Counted from the first letter of the stretch, positions 1 to 9,256 are shown. The stretch: DNA of 64,000 nucleotides from Prevotella sp. MA2016 (GCF_000619825.1 NZ_JHUW01000006.1:372001-436000); one strand, 5' to 3'. The notes: a model not told the origin generated them from the sequence alone. Made by a program: numbers and translations.

Positions 1-194
1 CACGTCAGTACGGGGGTAAGACAGCACTGACAGTTTTGAATGGAACATCACAGCCTGCAACGTTTGATGTTAGACGCTATGCAGAAGTGATTGGTAAGAC
101 AACAAAGGCTAAGGATATCCTGACTAATCGTTATTATGATTTATCGAAGAATATGGAGCTAAAGTCACGTCAGTCGCTCATTCTTGAATTTTAA
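1..194 (+). CDS. C-terminal end of a probable GH13 alpha-amylase-like protein (partial)
   Basis: The 5' part lies outside the window; the reading frame enters at base 3 and stops with TAA at 192-194. The visible 63 residues end in a segment like the C-terminal beta-sandwich of GH13 enzymes of the neopullulanase / cyclomaltodextrinase type: a block RYAEVIG, then DILTN..YDLSKNMEL, then a final SLILEF. In that family the closing segment reads roughly as 'D-x-[LI]-T-G-x-x-x-D-L ... L-x-L-x-P-x-S-x-x-[LI]-L-E'. The assignment rests only on this short tail, so a different beta-sandwich-ended glycosidase is possible. It converges on the GH43 gene at 248 with a strong terminator between them. Confidence 0.5.
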   Translation, partial: RQYGGKTALTVLNGTSQPATFDVRRYAEVIGKTTKAKDILTNRYYDLSKNMELKSRQSLILEF

Positions 195-211
195 ATAAAT
201 CAAACAGAAAG

Positions 212-245
212 GATTCCCTCCCGCCATGCAGGAGGGAATCTTTTT
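212..245 (+). terminator. Rho-independent terminator between convergent genes
   Basis: A perfect 10-bp stem (GATTCCCTCC at 212-221, GGAGGGAATC at 231-240) with a 9-nt loop is followed by TTTTT at 241-245. It ends the partial plus-strand gene and sits 3 bp from the stop codon of the minus-strand GH43 gene, so it may serve both directions, although the T tract is better for the plus strand. Confidence 0.9.
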
Positions 246-247
246 GT

Positions 248-1699
248 TTAGCGCTTCTTGAAATTCCACTTAGAGTTGTCTGAGTTGAAATCATATTTAG
301 CGAGTGTAGGTGTAGAGTCACCAGCAGAGTAGAGACAGAGTTCTTTGTTTACACCCTCCTGGCCGGGGATGGCCTTAGGCATGATGCGGTAAGTACCATC
401 TGTCAGCTGCTCAATGCGCCAAAGCTGTTCGTCGGCACCTGTATAGGCGGGAACGGTTGTTACTTCCTTATTGGCTGTAGCTGCCAAAGCACGCTCTGTA
501 CCCTCGATGGTAATCTTGAAATAGGGATTGCTCAGATAACCACCGGCAGAGTCAACAGGAGTAATGGTCCAGCGCTGGTGAGGACGATTCATATAATCAC
601 AGATGCGAGCGGGAATATCACCTTTAGGCCAATTTCCGATTACTTCGGCAAGTGTCTGGTTGGCAATTGGCTTTACAGGCTGTTCCATCTGGTTGCGGTT
701 GAACCAACCCTGACGCTCCTGCTGCATACGCACGAAATCAACAGTCAGTTCCAATGCATAACCACGGCGCTCTGACTCAATCCAGAAGTTGCCGCCCTTG
801 AAGTTATCGCCGGCAACAGGCCAGCCATTCTTCCAAACGATAGGTCGTACTGCCAATACCGAACGACCGCTCTGCTCGAAGTCGGCCTCCCAGTGGAACG
901 ACATCACCTCAACACCTTCGTCAACGATGAAACGTCCAAAGTGTCCAGCACCGCAGGCACGGTCTTCAGCTGCAATCACCATCTTACCGCCGCCATGGTA
1001 CATGTCACGACCTACATTGTCGAGATAAGGTCCTTCTACGTTGCGTGAACGGCCCACTACAATATTATAAGTAGAGTTCACACCATCACAGCAAGTGCCG
1101 TGGGTTCCCAGCAGATAGTACCAACCATCGCGATACATCAAGTCAGAAGCCTCACAGTCGATGGCGATATCTTTCTCCTTATTACCCTTTTTGCGGAAGC
1201 CCGTTTTTGGGTCGAGCTCTATCAGACGGATAGTGCCGAAATAAGTACCATAGCTTACCCACAGGCGGCCTGTTGTAGGATCTAACAAGAGACCTGGGTC
1301 GATAGCATCCTGATCCTCCATGCCGTCAGAGGCACAAACCTCTACAGCCTCACTCCACTTGAAGTCGGGTGATTTGGGGTCGAGGGTTTTGTTCCACATG
1401 GTGAGGATTCGTCCTGCATGTCCGCCACCCAGTCCGCCGCCTGTAGCACCATAGATGCAGAGGTAACGATCGCCAATCTTCAGTACATCGGGGGCAGCGC
1501 CGCCGCCAGGACGGTCGGCTCCGCTATGCCAGCTCCAGCCATCGTCGGTGATGATACCGCCGCCACCAGTTCCAAAAGTGTAGTATTTGCCATCGCACTC
1601 AGCCAGTGTCGAGGGGTCGTGAATATAAGGAGCGCCAATCTGCGCATTAGCGGCAGCTGCTACAGCGAGTGCCGCCAGTATTGTATGAAGTCTTTTCAT
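248..1699 (-). CDS. Glycoside hydrolase family 43 protein (arabinofuranosidase / xylosidase type)
   Basis: Secreted GH43 five-bladed beta-propeller enzyme, expected to remove alpha-L-arabinofuranosyl or beta-D-xylosyl units from xylan. I start it at the ATG at 1699 (MKRLHT..., 483 aa) and not at a TTG three codons upstream, because the signal peptide (residues 1-20, ending ANAQ) begins there. The three GH43 acids are visible: base D28 in HDPS, pKa-modulating D134 in AIDPG, and acid E183 in DCEASD. Residues about 300-480 form a C-terminal region with RW.ITP and LWRI.....GTYRI motifs, resembling a ricin-type or other beta-trefoil accessory domain. It lies 26 bp downstream of a second GH43 gene, and the two are probably co-transcribed. 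Which substrate it takes cannot be read from sequence alone. Confidence 0.85.
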   Translation of the reverse strand: MKRLHTILAALAVAAAANAQIGAPYIHDPSTLAECDGKYYTFGTGGGGIITDDGWSWHSGADRPGGGAAPDVLKIGDRYLCIYGATGGGLGGGHAGRILTMWNKTLDPKSPDFKWSEAVEVCASDGMEDQDAIDPGLLLDPTTGRLWVSYGTYFGTIRLIELDPKTGFRKKGNKEKDIAIDCEASDLMYRDGWYYLLGTHGTCCDGVNSTYNIVVGRSRNVEGPYLDNVGRDMYHGGGKMVIAAEDRACGAGHFGRFIVDEGVEVMSFHWEADFEQSGRSVLAVRPIVWKNGWPVAGDNFKGGNFWIESERRGYALELTVDFVRMQQERQGWFNRNQMEQPVKPIANQTLAEVIGNWPKGDIPARICDYMNRPHQRWTITPVDSAGGYLSNPYFKITIEGTERALAATANKEVTTVPAYTGADEQLWRIEQLTDGTYRIMPKAIPGQEGVNKELCLYSAGDSTPTLAKYDFNSDNSKWNFKKR

Positions 1700-1704
1700 A
1701 ATTA

Positions 1705-1732
1705 TCAATTGTCAATTTTCAATTATCAATTC
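1705..1732. repeat. Four tandem 7-bp repeats (TCAATTN x4)
   Basis: Copies start at 1705, 1712, 1719 and 1726, exactly 7 bp apart, and differ only in the seventh base (G, T, A, C). The array fills the gap between the two GH43 genes. The TCA of its last copy supplies the TGA stop codon of the upstream GH43-CBM6 gene on the minus strand. Confidence 0.85.
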
Positions 1733-3828
1733 TTAACTACCTTGTAGTTTGTAACAGGATTACCTTTCTCATCGAGGAAACGAACGCAGAAGTCGCTCAT
1801 GCCTGGACCGTTGATGACGGCTCCACGTAGGATGTTACGTCCTTTCTTCAGGGTGAGGCGTGCCGACATGGCGTCGTCCTTTACCATACGGCGGTCGCCA
1901 GAGAGCAACAATGCTTCCTCGCCATTGAGCCACCACATAGAGGCTGAGTTAGAACCTACAGCCAGACGTACATTCTCGATGTCCTCATCGCAGTCGATGA
2001 TGGTAACAGCCCAGAAGAGTACACCATAAACCTGCTGTCCCCATTTCTCTGCGAAACGGAACAGTTTAACGTTCATATTCTCGCTGTCGAGTGCGTGCCA
2101 GGTAAGTGTTTGTTTAACGGTTGTTACCTTTGGCTCGGCAGGAGCCTGCTGTCCAAAGCCGCGACCGAAGCCTGGGGCTACTTCAACCTTCTTATATTCG
2201 GCCTTAACCTTCTGACCGTCCTTTGGAACGATGGTCTGCTGTCCCTTGAAATACTCTGTATTAAAGTGCTCACGCAGATATGAGTCGGTGAATACCGTAT
2301 TGCCGCTATTGGGTTTGTCGATAGGCTCCAAGAGCAACCAGCGACGGATGAATCCTTCGTCATCGGGCTTAGCTGTAGGTGTGGTAGCAGCTGAGAAGTA
2401 CTTAGGACGGTTCTTGAACTGAATCCAGTCAACACTTACACCAGCATTGCCTTCACAGGTGATAACCAGATCGGTAACACCCTTTGGCATATACTCCAGA
2501 GGAGCTGTCAGTGTGAGCCATTGGTTACTGAAGTCGCGACGGAACATAGCAGGTGCGCCTGCAGGACTCTCTGGTTTCACGGTCATCTCAATCTTTGCGA
2601 TAATCTTGCCGTTGGCAGCTTTTTCACGTACATAGAGTGTGGTGTTGCCAGCAGCCTTAGCGTTAACAATCAGATAGCCTTCGGTCAGGCAATCGAAGTT
2701 CACATCGTTATACTTAATCCAACTGCCTTTTACAGGTAGTGTAGCCTGGAAGCTGCGGAAGGTGTTAACGGTGTCGATGAGTGAGGTGGTAACATTGCTG
2801 CTTGCCTCGCTGTAGCGGTCGATTTCAATTTTCTCGGTAGCCTGGTTGATACCTACGCCACGCATGGTGGGCTTCACCTCTTGGATAGTGCCGTCGGGGT
2901 TGAAATACAGTTTCTCGATACATACCGAGCGGCGCTTGTCATCACGTGGAGAGAAGTCGTTGTGGTGATAGAATAGATACCACTGACCTTTGTAATTGAC
3001 AATGCTGTGATGGTTGGTCCAACAACCATTTGCATGCTCAGCCATGATCAAGCCCTTGTACTCGTAGGGGCCCATAGGGTTCTTGCTCATTGCATAGCCA
3101 AGTACTTCGGTGTTCTCTCTTACATAGGGGTAGGTCAGATAGTAATTGCCGTTGTACTCAAATGCAAACGGACCTTCAGCCTGGCGATTTGGTAACCCTT
3201 TCAGACAGTTGACACCTTTCATCTCAAATTCACGCTCACCGAATTTTACTTTCTCTGTAGGTGTGTCGTCAGCCAACTCTTTCATGTTGGGCTTGAGTTT
3301 GGCACAGCGGCCGGCACCCCAGAAGATGTAAGCATTACCGTCTGAAGCCTGCAGTACACATGGGTCAATACCGCTGATGCCTTTGATTGGCTCTGGTTCC
3401 GGAATGAATGGTCCCTCAGGACTGTCGGCAATAGCTACGCCGATACCGAATCCAAATCCCTTACCTTCTGCTGGAGCAGATGGGAAATAGAAATAATACT
3501 TTCCATTTCTGTAAACGCAGTCGGGCGCCCACATCGAATAGGAGTTAGGTCTTACCCAGGGCACTTTGTTCTGGGTAACAATCATCCCGTGGTCAGTCCA
3601 GTCGGTCAGATTCTCAGATGAGAACACGTGATAGTCTTCCATGCAGAACCAGTCCTGGCGCTGATCAGCAGGTGGCATGATGTCGTGCGATGGATAGAGA
3701 TACACTTTGTTGTTGAAAACACGAGCCGTCGGGTCTGCCGAAAACTGGTCGCGTATAACCGGATTCTGTGCCAGTGATACCAGAGGCACAGTCATCAGTA
3801 AAGAAAGACAAATCTTCTTCATTGGCAT
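1726..3828 (-). CDS. GH43 enzyme with CBM6-like domain and an extra C-terminal domain
   Basis: Secreted GH43 (700 aa). The signal peptide is residues 1-20 (MPMKKICLSLL...SLAQ); the ATG at 3822 (MKKI) is an equally good start. The GH43 domain spans about 24-330, with base D32 in SADPT, the Asp of GIDPC near 153 and the acid Glu of QAEGP near 224. Residues about 335-480 look like a CBM6 sandwich ending in VDWIQF. The last about 200 residues hold a further domain with WWLNGEE and a closing GMSDFCVRF, a pattern seen appended to Bacteroidota glycosidases and esterases. The family acts on arabinoxylan side chains or xylo-oligosaccharides. It is the first gene of a two-gene operon with the 248-1699 GH43 and is preceded by xylan-type operator boxes. 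Confidence 0.88.
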   Translation of the reverse strand: MPMKKICLSLLMTVPLVSLAQNPVIRDQFSADPTARVFNNKVYLYPSHDIMPPADQRQDWFCMEDYHVFSSENLTDWTDHGMIVTQNKVPWVRPNSYSMWAPDCVYRNGKYYFYFPSAPAEGKGFGFGIGVAIADSPEGPFIPEPEPIKGISGIDPCVLQASDGNAYIFWGAGRCAKLKPNMKELADDTPTEKVKFGEREFEMKGVNCLKGLPNRQAEGPFAFEYNGNYYLTYPYVRENTEVLGYAMSKNPMGPYEYKGLIMAEHANGCWTNHHSIVNYKGQWYLFYHHNDFSPRDDKRRSVCIEKLYFNPDGTIQEVKPTMRGVGINQATEKIEIDRYSEASSNVTTSLIDTVNTFRSFQATLPVKGSWIKYNDVNFDCLTEGYLIVNAKAAGNTTLYVREKAANGKIIAKIEMTVKPESPAGAPAMFRRDFSNQWLTLTAPLEYMPKGVTDLVITCEGNAGVSVDWIQFKNRPKYFSAATTPTAKPDDEGFIRRWLLLEPIDKPNSGNTVFTDSYLREHFNTEYFKGQQTIVPKDGQKVKAEYKKVEVAPGFGRGFGQQAPAEPKVTTVKQTLTWHALDSENMNVKLFRFAEKWGQQVYGVLFWAVTIIDCDEDIENVRLAVGSNSASMWWLNGEEALLLSGDRRMVKDDAMSARLTLKKGRNILRGAVINGPGMSDFCVRFLDEKGNPVTNYKVVKN

Positions 3829-4000
3829 TGGTTTGTTATTTATTTATAGATAATATATGTTGTTAAACAATTCTTTATGTTCTGTTACATTTCCTTGACG
3901 GTTTATTTATTTGAGTCTTTTCTTAGAGAAAAGTTTAATGCATGATAGCTCTTTTATATGCAAATGTTACATTTGAGAAACAGATTGTAACATTCTCTTT

Positions 4001-4033
4001 AAAAAAGATGCCGCGTAGTCCCAACGCAGCATC
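4001..4033 (-). terminator. Rho-independent terminator or attenuator upstream of GH43 operon
   Basis: On the minus strand GATGCTGCGT pairs with ACGCGGCATC (one G-T pair) across a 7-nt loop and runs into TTTTTT at 4006-4001. No gene ends just before it, so it must act on RNA started at the promoter near 4182. It would either release a short RNA or attenuate the GH43 operon. Confidence 0.8.
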
Positions 4034-4168
4034 TTCAAAATAAAACCAAAACAAGTCTTTTTCGTATTAATCTGTATAGTCGTATGGTCAGATTCTGGTA
4101 TTGTAGTGATAATATGTTAGTTAGAAAAAAGTTTATGGTTGACTAGAACCATATGCTACTTCTGTAAC
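4001..4168 (-). ncRNA. Candidate small RNA (about 168 nt) or attenuated leader
   Basis: Bounded by a -7 element TATATTTG (4182 to 4175) with xylan-type operator boxes upstream and by an intrinsic terminator at 4033-4001. The inside lacks a good ORF. It contains a 7-bp hairpin TATGGTT / AACCATA with loop CTAGTC near the 5' end. The transcription start is inferred from the -7 position. It could be a free sRNA or the first half of the GH43 mRNA leader. Confidence 0.4.
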
Positions 4169-4174
4169 ACGGTG

Positions 4175-4241
4175 CAAATATACAACGAAAATGTGTATTC
4201 TTACTTTATTATATGTAACAAATACTTTTTTATTTATATCA
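4175..4241 (-). promoter_or_regulatory. Xylan-type regulated promoter (minus strand)
   Basis: Reading the minus strand: box 1 TGATATA starting at 4241, box 2 TGTTACA starting at 4220 (21 bp on), and -7 TATATTTG starting at 4182 (38 bp on). This is the same architecture as five plus-strand xylan promoters (21 and 37 bp). There is no good -33 TTTG, as expected for an activator-dependent promoter. Confidence 0.65.
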
Positions 4242-4288
4242 TTCTTGTTAATTTGTGGTAATAAGGCGGGTATTTGGGCTATTTGGAT

Positions 4289-4321
4289 AAAAAAGATGCC
4301 GCGTCATCGCGACGCAGCACC
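4289..4321 (-). terminator. Rho-independent terminator of the xylan SusC/SusD operon
   Basis: On the minus strand GGTGCTGCGTC pairs with GACGCGGCATC (11 bp, two wobbles) around loop GCGAT, followed by TTTTTT (4294-4289). It lies 68 bp after the SusD stop. Its sequence closely matches the second terminator at 4001-4033. Confidence 0.85.
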
Positions 4322-4388
4322 TTCTAAATACCAAAACAATGTGTCTAATACTAACTACTATTATTATGAATCTTACTAAACAATCATT

Positions 4389-6110
4389 TTAGTTAGCCCA
4401 ACCACGTACCTGGTGCATCTGGTCGTTAACCTCGATAACGGTCTGTGGGATTGGCCAGTACTCGTGCTTACCAGCTACGAACTCCAGCTTGATACCAGCA
4501 TCAGCGAATGGATGATGAATCTTGTAAACCAGCTTGTGAGGCTTGGTACCACCTGACTGGAAGTACTCATCCCACTGCAGAGGAATGTTGTCAAGCACCT
4601 TGTCGTAGCACTGCTTCGCAATGCCCCAACGTACGATGTCGAACCAACGGCAACCCTCGAACCAGAGCTCATACTGCTTCTCATCCTGAATGGTCTGCAG
4701 GTCAACTGATGAAGAGATGGTCTTAGAACCGGCACGCTGCTGGATCTTGTTCACATACTTCAGAGCCTCTGAGCTGTTGCCAGATGCCAGGCAAGCCTCA
4801 GCGTAGAGCAGATAAGCCTCACCCAGACGAGCAATACACAGGTTTGTGTTGTTACAGTTGTCACCTACAGAGAGGTCAACATCATTAGGATGACACATCA
4901 TCTTTACTTCCATCACGTCGCTACGAGAGAATGAACCAGCACTCTTGGTGATACCACGTTCTGGGTCGAACTCCTTCTCGGCACGTGTCTTCTTGGTAGC
5001 ATCGCTTCTCCAACCGCAGAGTTTCTCATCATAGAAGAACTCATCAGAGGTGAGGAAGGTTGCCTTACGACGATAGCTGTCGCCATCATTAGCAAGCATC
5101 TTGTGAGCGAAGTCCTGGTTGATAGAGCCACCGCCCCAACCGCCAGTTGAGCAAATCAGTGGGCTCTTACCACCACCCTTGATATCATCACCACGCCAGT
5201 TCAGTACGTTGGCTACCATCCAACGGCCACGCTGAATGCTACCGCCCCATGTACCGCCGATAGCAGTGTTAGTGCTATAGTTGAACTCGAAGATCTTCTC
5301 CTCACAACCGTCACCCTCGATGTGGAACAGGTCGCGGAAACGCTCACCGGGAACCAGTGCATAGTTAGAAGACTCTACCAGTGGCTTCAGCAGACTAGCT
5401 GCCTTAGCGTTATCACCGGCGAACAGAGCTGCCTTACCAGCAACGAACTGAGCAAAGCCCTTTGTTACGCGCCAAGCACCTTCCTTGTCGCTCTGACCCT
5501 TACGCTCGGGCAGGTCGCCCATAGCCTCTTCACAATCCTTCACGCAGAAGTCGAAGATTGCCTTCTGTGACTCAGCATTTGTTGGTTTGTCGTCCAGAAT
5601 CAGGTGGTCAACAATAGGTGGCTGGTAGTAAACCTGTGCAGCCAGCATGTGAGCCCAAGCACGCATAACCTTGGCCTCGGCAACAGCCTGACGCTTAACT
5701 GGAGTATCAGCGGTCTCGCCAAAATAGTTGATAACCAAGTTGGCAGAGTAGATTGACTTATAGATGTGATTATAAAGAGTTCCGATAGGACCTGAACTTG
5801 GGTCGTAACGCATCTCGTTCAGAATACGGAAGTCGGCGTGGTCGTTGATATCACCACCAGCTGCGAATACATCGTCAGAAGAGTAGTTCAAACCCATGAT
5901 GTAGGCGTTCCAAATACCCTCGGTACCGCCAATCTCACCAATGTATGTGGCATACATAGCTGTTACGGCAGACTCGGCATCGGCATCTGTCTTATAGAAG
6001 TTGTCAGTGCTGCTGGTTGCCTTCTGCTCAATGTCGAGCAGATCCTGATTACATGATGTAAGCATCATGCCAGCAGTTAGCACAGCTACAGAAAATATTA
6101 TCTTTTTCAT
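4389..6110 (-). CDS. SusD/RagB-family surface glycan-binding lipoprotein (xylan locus)
   Basis: Outer-membrane lipoprotein that caps a SusC transporter and captures oligosaccharide. It is 573 aa, with a lipoprotein signal ending LTSC (lipidated Cys20), then QDLLDIEQKAT, typical of the SusD N terminus. TPR-like helices follow, e.g. AEAKVMRAWAHMLAAQVY near 190. The C-terminal SusD block is present: LGEAYLLYAEA, VNKIQQRAG, then YELWFEGCRWFDIVRWG and a final WPIPQTVIEVN. It lies 29 bp downstream of its SusC partner on the same strand and ends at the terminator at 4321-4289. Assignment to xylan comes from the GH43 neighbours and the operator boxes before susC, not from the protein itself. Confidence 0.93.
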   Translation of the reverse strand: MKKIIFSVAVLTAGMMLTSCNQDLLDIEQKATSSTDNFYKTDADAESAVTAMYATYIGEIGGTEGIWNAYIMGLNYSSDDVFAAGGDINDHADFRILNEMRYDPSSGPIGTLYNHIYKSIYSANLVINYFGETADTPVKRQAVAEAKVMRAWAHMLAAQVYYQPPIVDHLILDDKPTNAESQKAIFDFCVKDCEEAMGDLPERKGQSDKEGAWRVTKGFAQFVAGKAALFAGDNAKAASLLKPLVESSNYALVPGERFRDLFHIEGDGCEEKIFEFNYSTNTAIGGTWGGSIQRGRWMVANVLNWRGDDIKGGGKSPLICSTGGWGGGSINQDFAHKMLANDGDSYRRKATFLTSDEFFYDEKLCGWRSDATKKTRAEKEFDPERGITKSAGSFSRSDVMEVKMMCHPNDVDLSVGDNCNNTNLCIARLGEAYLLYAEACLASGNSSEALKYVNKIQQRAGSKTISSSVDLQTIQDEKQYELWFEGCRWFDIVRWGIAKQCYDKVLDNIPLQWDEYFQSGGTKPHKLVYKIHHPFADAGIKLEFVAGKHEYWPIPQTVIEVNDQMHQVRGWAN

Positions 6111-6139
6111 ATTTATATTCAGTATTTAAAATTATTGGA

Positions 6140-9100
6140 TTAGAATGTAACACTTAAACCAAGAACCATCTTGCGCATGTTAGGATAGTTACCCTTGTCA
6201 AGACCTGGGCAGTTGTACTCCTGTGTGCTTGTCTCAGGATCGAGACCAGGATACTTGGTGAATGTGAAGAAGTCATCAAGTGAGATGTAAGCACGTACGT
6301 TCTGCATGTAAACCTTCTTAGTCAGGTTCTGAGGCAGTGTGTAACCCAGCTGGATCTGCTTCAGCTTGAAGAATGAGCCATTATATACCATAGCAGAAGA
6401 ACGCCAGAATGTACCGCTACCAGCTACAGAAGCAGCTGTTGGAAGCTTACCAGACTTGAAGTCATCGTAGATACCCTTAGCGATGTTGTTGTAACCTGTA
6501 CGATACAGACCGTAGTAGATATCGTTACCAGCCTGTCCTGCACCGAATACGGTCAGGTCGAAGCCTTTATACTCAGCGTTGATAGTGATACCGTAGGTCA
6601 GGTCGGGCAGACCAGAACCAACGTTTGTCATATCCTCTGCCTGTGGGTCGTTGGTGATGCCACCGTCCTTAGTGTAGTACTGAGCAGTTCCGTCAGCTGC
6701 ACGTCCGGCATACTTGTAACCACGCATGTACCATACTGGCTGACCCTGCTCGAAGTAGCAGCGAACAACTTCAGGGCTTGCACCCTCAACAGTTGCACCA
6801 GAGATACGCTCGATAGAAGGATCAAGATAGGTAGCCTTGTTCTTCAGTGTAGCGAAGTTACCAGAGATGCTGTATCTGAAGTCACCGATATGGTCTTTCC
6901 AAGTGAGCTCAACCTCAAGACCTGAGTTCTCAACCTCACCAGCGTTGATAGTCAGAGAAGAAACACCAGACTCTGGCATAGCAGGAGCTGAAACCAGCAG
7001 GTCCTTTGTGGTCTTCTTATACCAGTCGATACCGAGTGACAAGCGATCGTTGAAGAAACGGAAGTCAGCACCGAGGTCAATCTGTCTTGATTTCTCCCAA
7101 GTCAGATCAGGGTTGGCGATACCGTTAGGCATAGAACCGTATGTACCTGCATTGGTCTCACCATACTGATACCACTGACCGTTGGTAGCGATACCTGCGG
7201 TGTATGAGTAGTTACCCAGTACGTTTACGTTACCGTTAGTACCCCAAGATGCACGGATCTTACCGAATGACATGATGCTTGGGTCGATGTTGTCCTTGAA
7301 GAACTTCTCGTTAGAGAATGTCCAACCAGCTGAACCAGAGAAGAAGTAACCCCAACGGTTGTCCTTTGACAGTTTAGAAGAGTCGAATGCATCAGCACGG
7401 AAGTTACCCTGTACGCTATAACGATTGTCGTAGCTGTAGAGAACACGACCGAAGTAAGAGAGCGCGCGTGTCATGTTAGGCATACCGCTGAAGCCCTTAA
7501 CAGTATCATCATTACCGTTTACACAGTTCAGATAGCGGAAGTTAGGTGCATAAGCGCTCAGGATGTCTGGACCAGAAGCATTGGCGCTAACACCGTTAGA
7601 GTTGTACTGGCGGAATGACATACCGGCCATGGCGCCTACATTGTGCTTACCGAAGTCCTGGTTGTAGTTTACGAAGTTTTCCCACTGATACCAGGTGTTG
7701 TTGTTGCTAGCACCATTGATGGTGTAGTTGTCACCCTTGGTCTGACCATTCAGGTAGTATGGGAACTGCCAGTCAGAACTGTTGTTGAATGACAAACGAT
7801 AACCCAGACGAGAGGTGAATGTAACCTGCTTGATAGGAGTGATGTTCATGAATACGGTACCATTTACATTCACACCTTCGTTCTTACCATAAGCGCGGTC
7901 GCGCTGTGAGAATGGGTTACCACCGGCCAAGCGCTGGTTGAAGTATGAGGTAGCATAGTAGCCGTTCTCATCACCAAACAGAGTATAATTAGAGTTACCA
8001 GCCTGGATCTGCTCGTAGTAGTTACGATAGTCGCCCAGCATCTGGTTAGGAGATGTCCAATACATAGGAGTCAATGGGTCGATCAAGAGCAGCATCTCGA
8101 AAGAAGAACCGTAACCGTTCTCAGAAACACCACGTGATGACCATTTCTCGATAGCGGTGTTGGTACCAATCTGCAACCAATCCTTAATCTTATAGTCAGC
8201 ATTGATCTGAGCTGTCAGACGCTCATACTTATCCTTGCTACCCTTTACGATACCATCCTGGTTTACATAGCTTGTGCTCAGGAAGTAAGAACCACGATCG
8301 TTTCCACCCTGGAAGGTCAGAGTGTGCTGCTGAGCCCATGTGTCCTCAAAATATTCTTTCAGCCAATCTGTGTTTGTGTTGGGATTCCAACCGTACTGCT
8401 TAACAGCATCATCCAAATCAGCGTTTACCTTTTCTGCGCCGAGCTGCATGGTCATCCAATCCTTGAACTGACCAGCGTTCAGAAGCTTACCAACGTGTCC
8501 GAGAGCCTGGTTTGTGAACTTAGCCTCGTAAGTGATAGAACCCTGACCCTTGCTCTTGGCACCGCTCTTGGTGGTGATCAGAACAACACCGTTACCAGCC
8601 TCAGCACCGTAGATGGCAGCCGAAGCAGCGTCCTTCAGCACCTCCATTGACTCAATCATTGAAGGATCGAGGTACTGGATGCTTGATACCTGCAGACCAT
8701 CGACGATCAGCAGAGGACCAATGTTGCTAGAGTTTGAAGAATAACCACGTACACGGATAGAAGCACCCTGACCAGGCTTACCAGAACTGTTCAGGATCTG
8801 TACACCGGCAGCCTTACCCTGCAAAGCAGCGGCAGCGTCGGTTGTTGAACGGTGTTTCAGGTCTTCGGCCTTTACTGATGCTACAGAACCAGTCAGGTCG
8901 CTCTTCTTCTGGACACCATAACCGATAACTACAACGTCATTCAGTGTCTGTGCGTCTTCTTTAAGTGTAATTGATAGATTGTTGCGGCCATTTACCTTAA
9001 TAGTTTCAGAGGTGTAGCCGATGTAAGTGATAACCAGAGTGGCATTATTGTCTGCCTGTAAACTGAAGTTACCGTCAAAGTCAGTGATGGTGCCACCTTT

Positions 9101-9256
9101 TGCACCTTGCACTTTAACACTGGCACCGATAATAGGGTCACCAGATACATCTTTCACTGTTCCCTTGATAAGACTCTGAGCCAGTGCTCCCAGTGGGAAC
9201 AAACAGAGCAGGAACAATGCCATTAGCGGCTTTTGCAAAGATTTAAAATTCCACAT
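6140..9256 (-). CDS. SusC/RagA-family TonB-linked outer-membrane transporter (xylan locus)
   Basis: TonB-dependent transporter for oligosaccharide import, 1038 aa. Signal peptide residues 1-26 (ending GALAQ), a carboxypeptidase-regulatory-like domain at about 29-110 (GTVKDVSGDPIIGASVKVQG, FDGNFSL, ITYIGY), then the conserved DVVVIGYG and the plug domain (LLIVDGLQVSSI, SMIESMEVLKDAASAAIYGAEAGNGVVLITTK). The remainder is the 22-strand barrel ending in the aromatic GLSVTF. First gene of the susC-susD operon. The promoter region carries a -7 TATCTTTG and several TGTWACA boxes. The family is clear; the ligand is inferred from context. Confidence 0.95.
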   Translation of the reverse strand: MWNFKSLQKPLMALFLLCLFPLGALAQSLIKGTVKDVSGDPIIGASVKVQGAKGGTITDFDGNFSLQADNNATLVITYIGYTSETIKVNGRNNLSITLKEDAQTLNDVVVIGYGVQKKSDLTGSVASVKAEDLKHRSTTDAAAALQGKAAGVQILNSSGKPGQGASIRVRGYSSNSSNIGPLLIVDGLQVSSIQYLDPSMIESMEVLKDAASAAIYGAEAGNGVVLITTKSGAKSKGQGSITYEAKFTNQALGHVGKLLNAGQFKDWMTMQLGAEKVNADLDDAVKQYGWNPNTNTDWLKEYFEDTWAQQHTLTFQGGNDRGSYFLSTSYVNQDGIVKGSKDKYERLTAQINADYKIKDWLQIGTNTAIEKWSSRGVSENGYGSSFEMLLLIDPLTPMYWTSPNQMLGDYRNYYEQIQAGNSNYTLFGDENGYYATSYFNQRLAGGNPFSQRDRAYGKNEGVNVNGTVFMNITPIKQVTFTSRLGYRLSFNNSSDWQFPYYLNGQTKGDNYTINGASNNNTWYQWENFVNYNQDFGKHNVGAMAGMSFRQYNSNGVSANASGPDILSAYAPNFRYLNCVNGNDDTVKGFSGMPNMTRALSYFGRVLYSYDNRYSVQGNFRADAFDSSKLSKDNRWGYFFSGSAGWTFSNEKFFKDNIDPSIMSFGKIRASWGTNGNVNVLGNYSYTAGIATNGQWYQYGETNAGTYGSMPNGIANPDLTWEKSRQIDLGADFRFFNDRLSLGIDWYKKTTKDLLVSAPAMPESGVSSLTINAGEVENSGLEVELTWKDHIGDFRYSISGNFATLKNKATYLDPSIERISGATVEGASPEVVRCYFEQGQPVWYMRGYKYAGRAADGTAQYYTKDGGITNDPQAEDMTNVGSGLPDLTYGITINAEYKGFDLTVFGAGQAGNDIYYGLYRTGYNNIAKGIYDDFKSGKLPTAASVAGSGTFWRSSAMVYNGSFFKLKQIQLGYTLPQNLTKKVYMQNVRAYISLDDFFTFTKYPGLDPETSTQEYNCPGLDKGNYPNMRKMVLGLSVTF

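Larger units (their letters stand above)
3829..4388. other. 560-bp intergenic region with promoter, two similar terminators and regulatory boxes
   Basis: No convincing coding sequence. Reading on the minus strand it holds: a terminator for the SusCD operon (4321 to 4289), an operator pair and promoter (4241 to 4175), a possible small RNA or leader, a second terminator of nearly the same sequence (4033 to 4001), then further TGTWACA boxes (3986-3992, 3965-3971, 3883-3889) ahead of the GH43 gene. A 62-codon plus-strand reading frame at 4191-4379 crosses the terminator and is not credible. Confidence 0.7.

Noticed and set aside
4191..4379. 62-codon plus-strand reading frame in the intergenic region
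   Set aside because: It crosses the SusCD terminator hairpin, has low-complexity ends (NYYYYESY) and no promoter or family.
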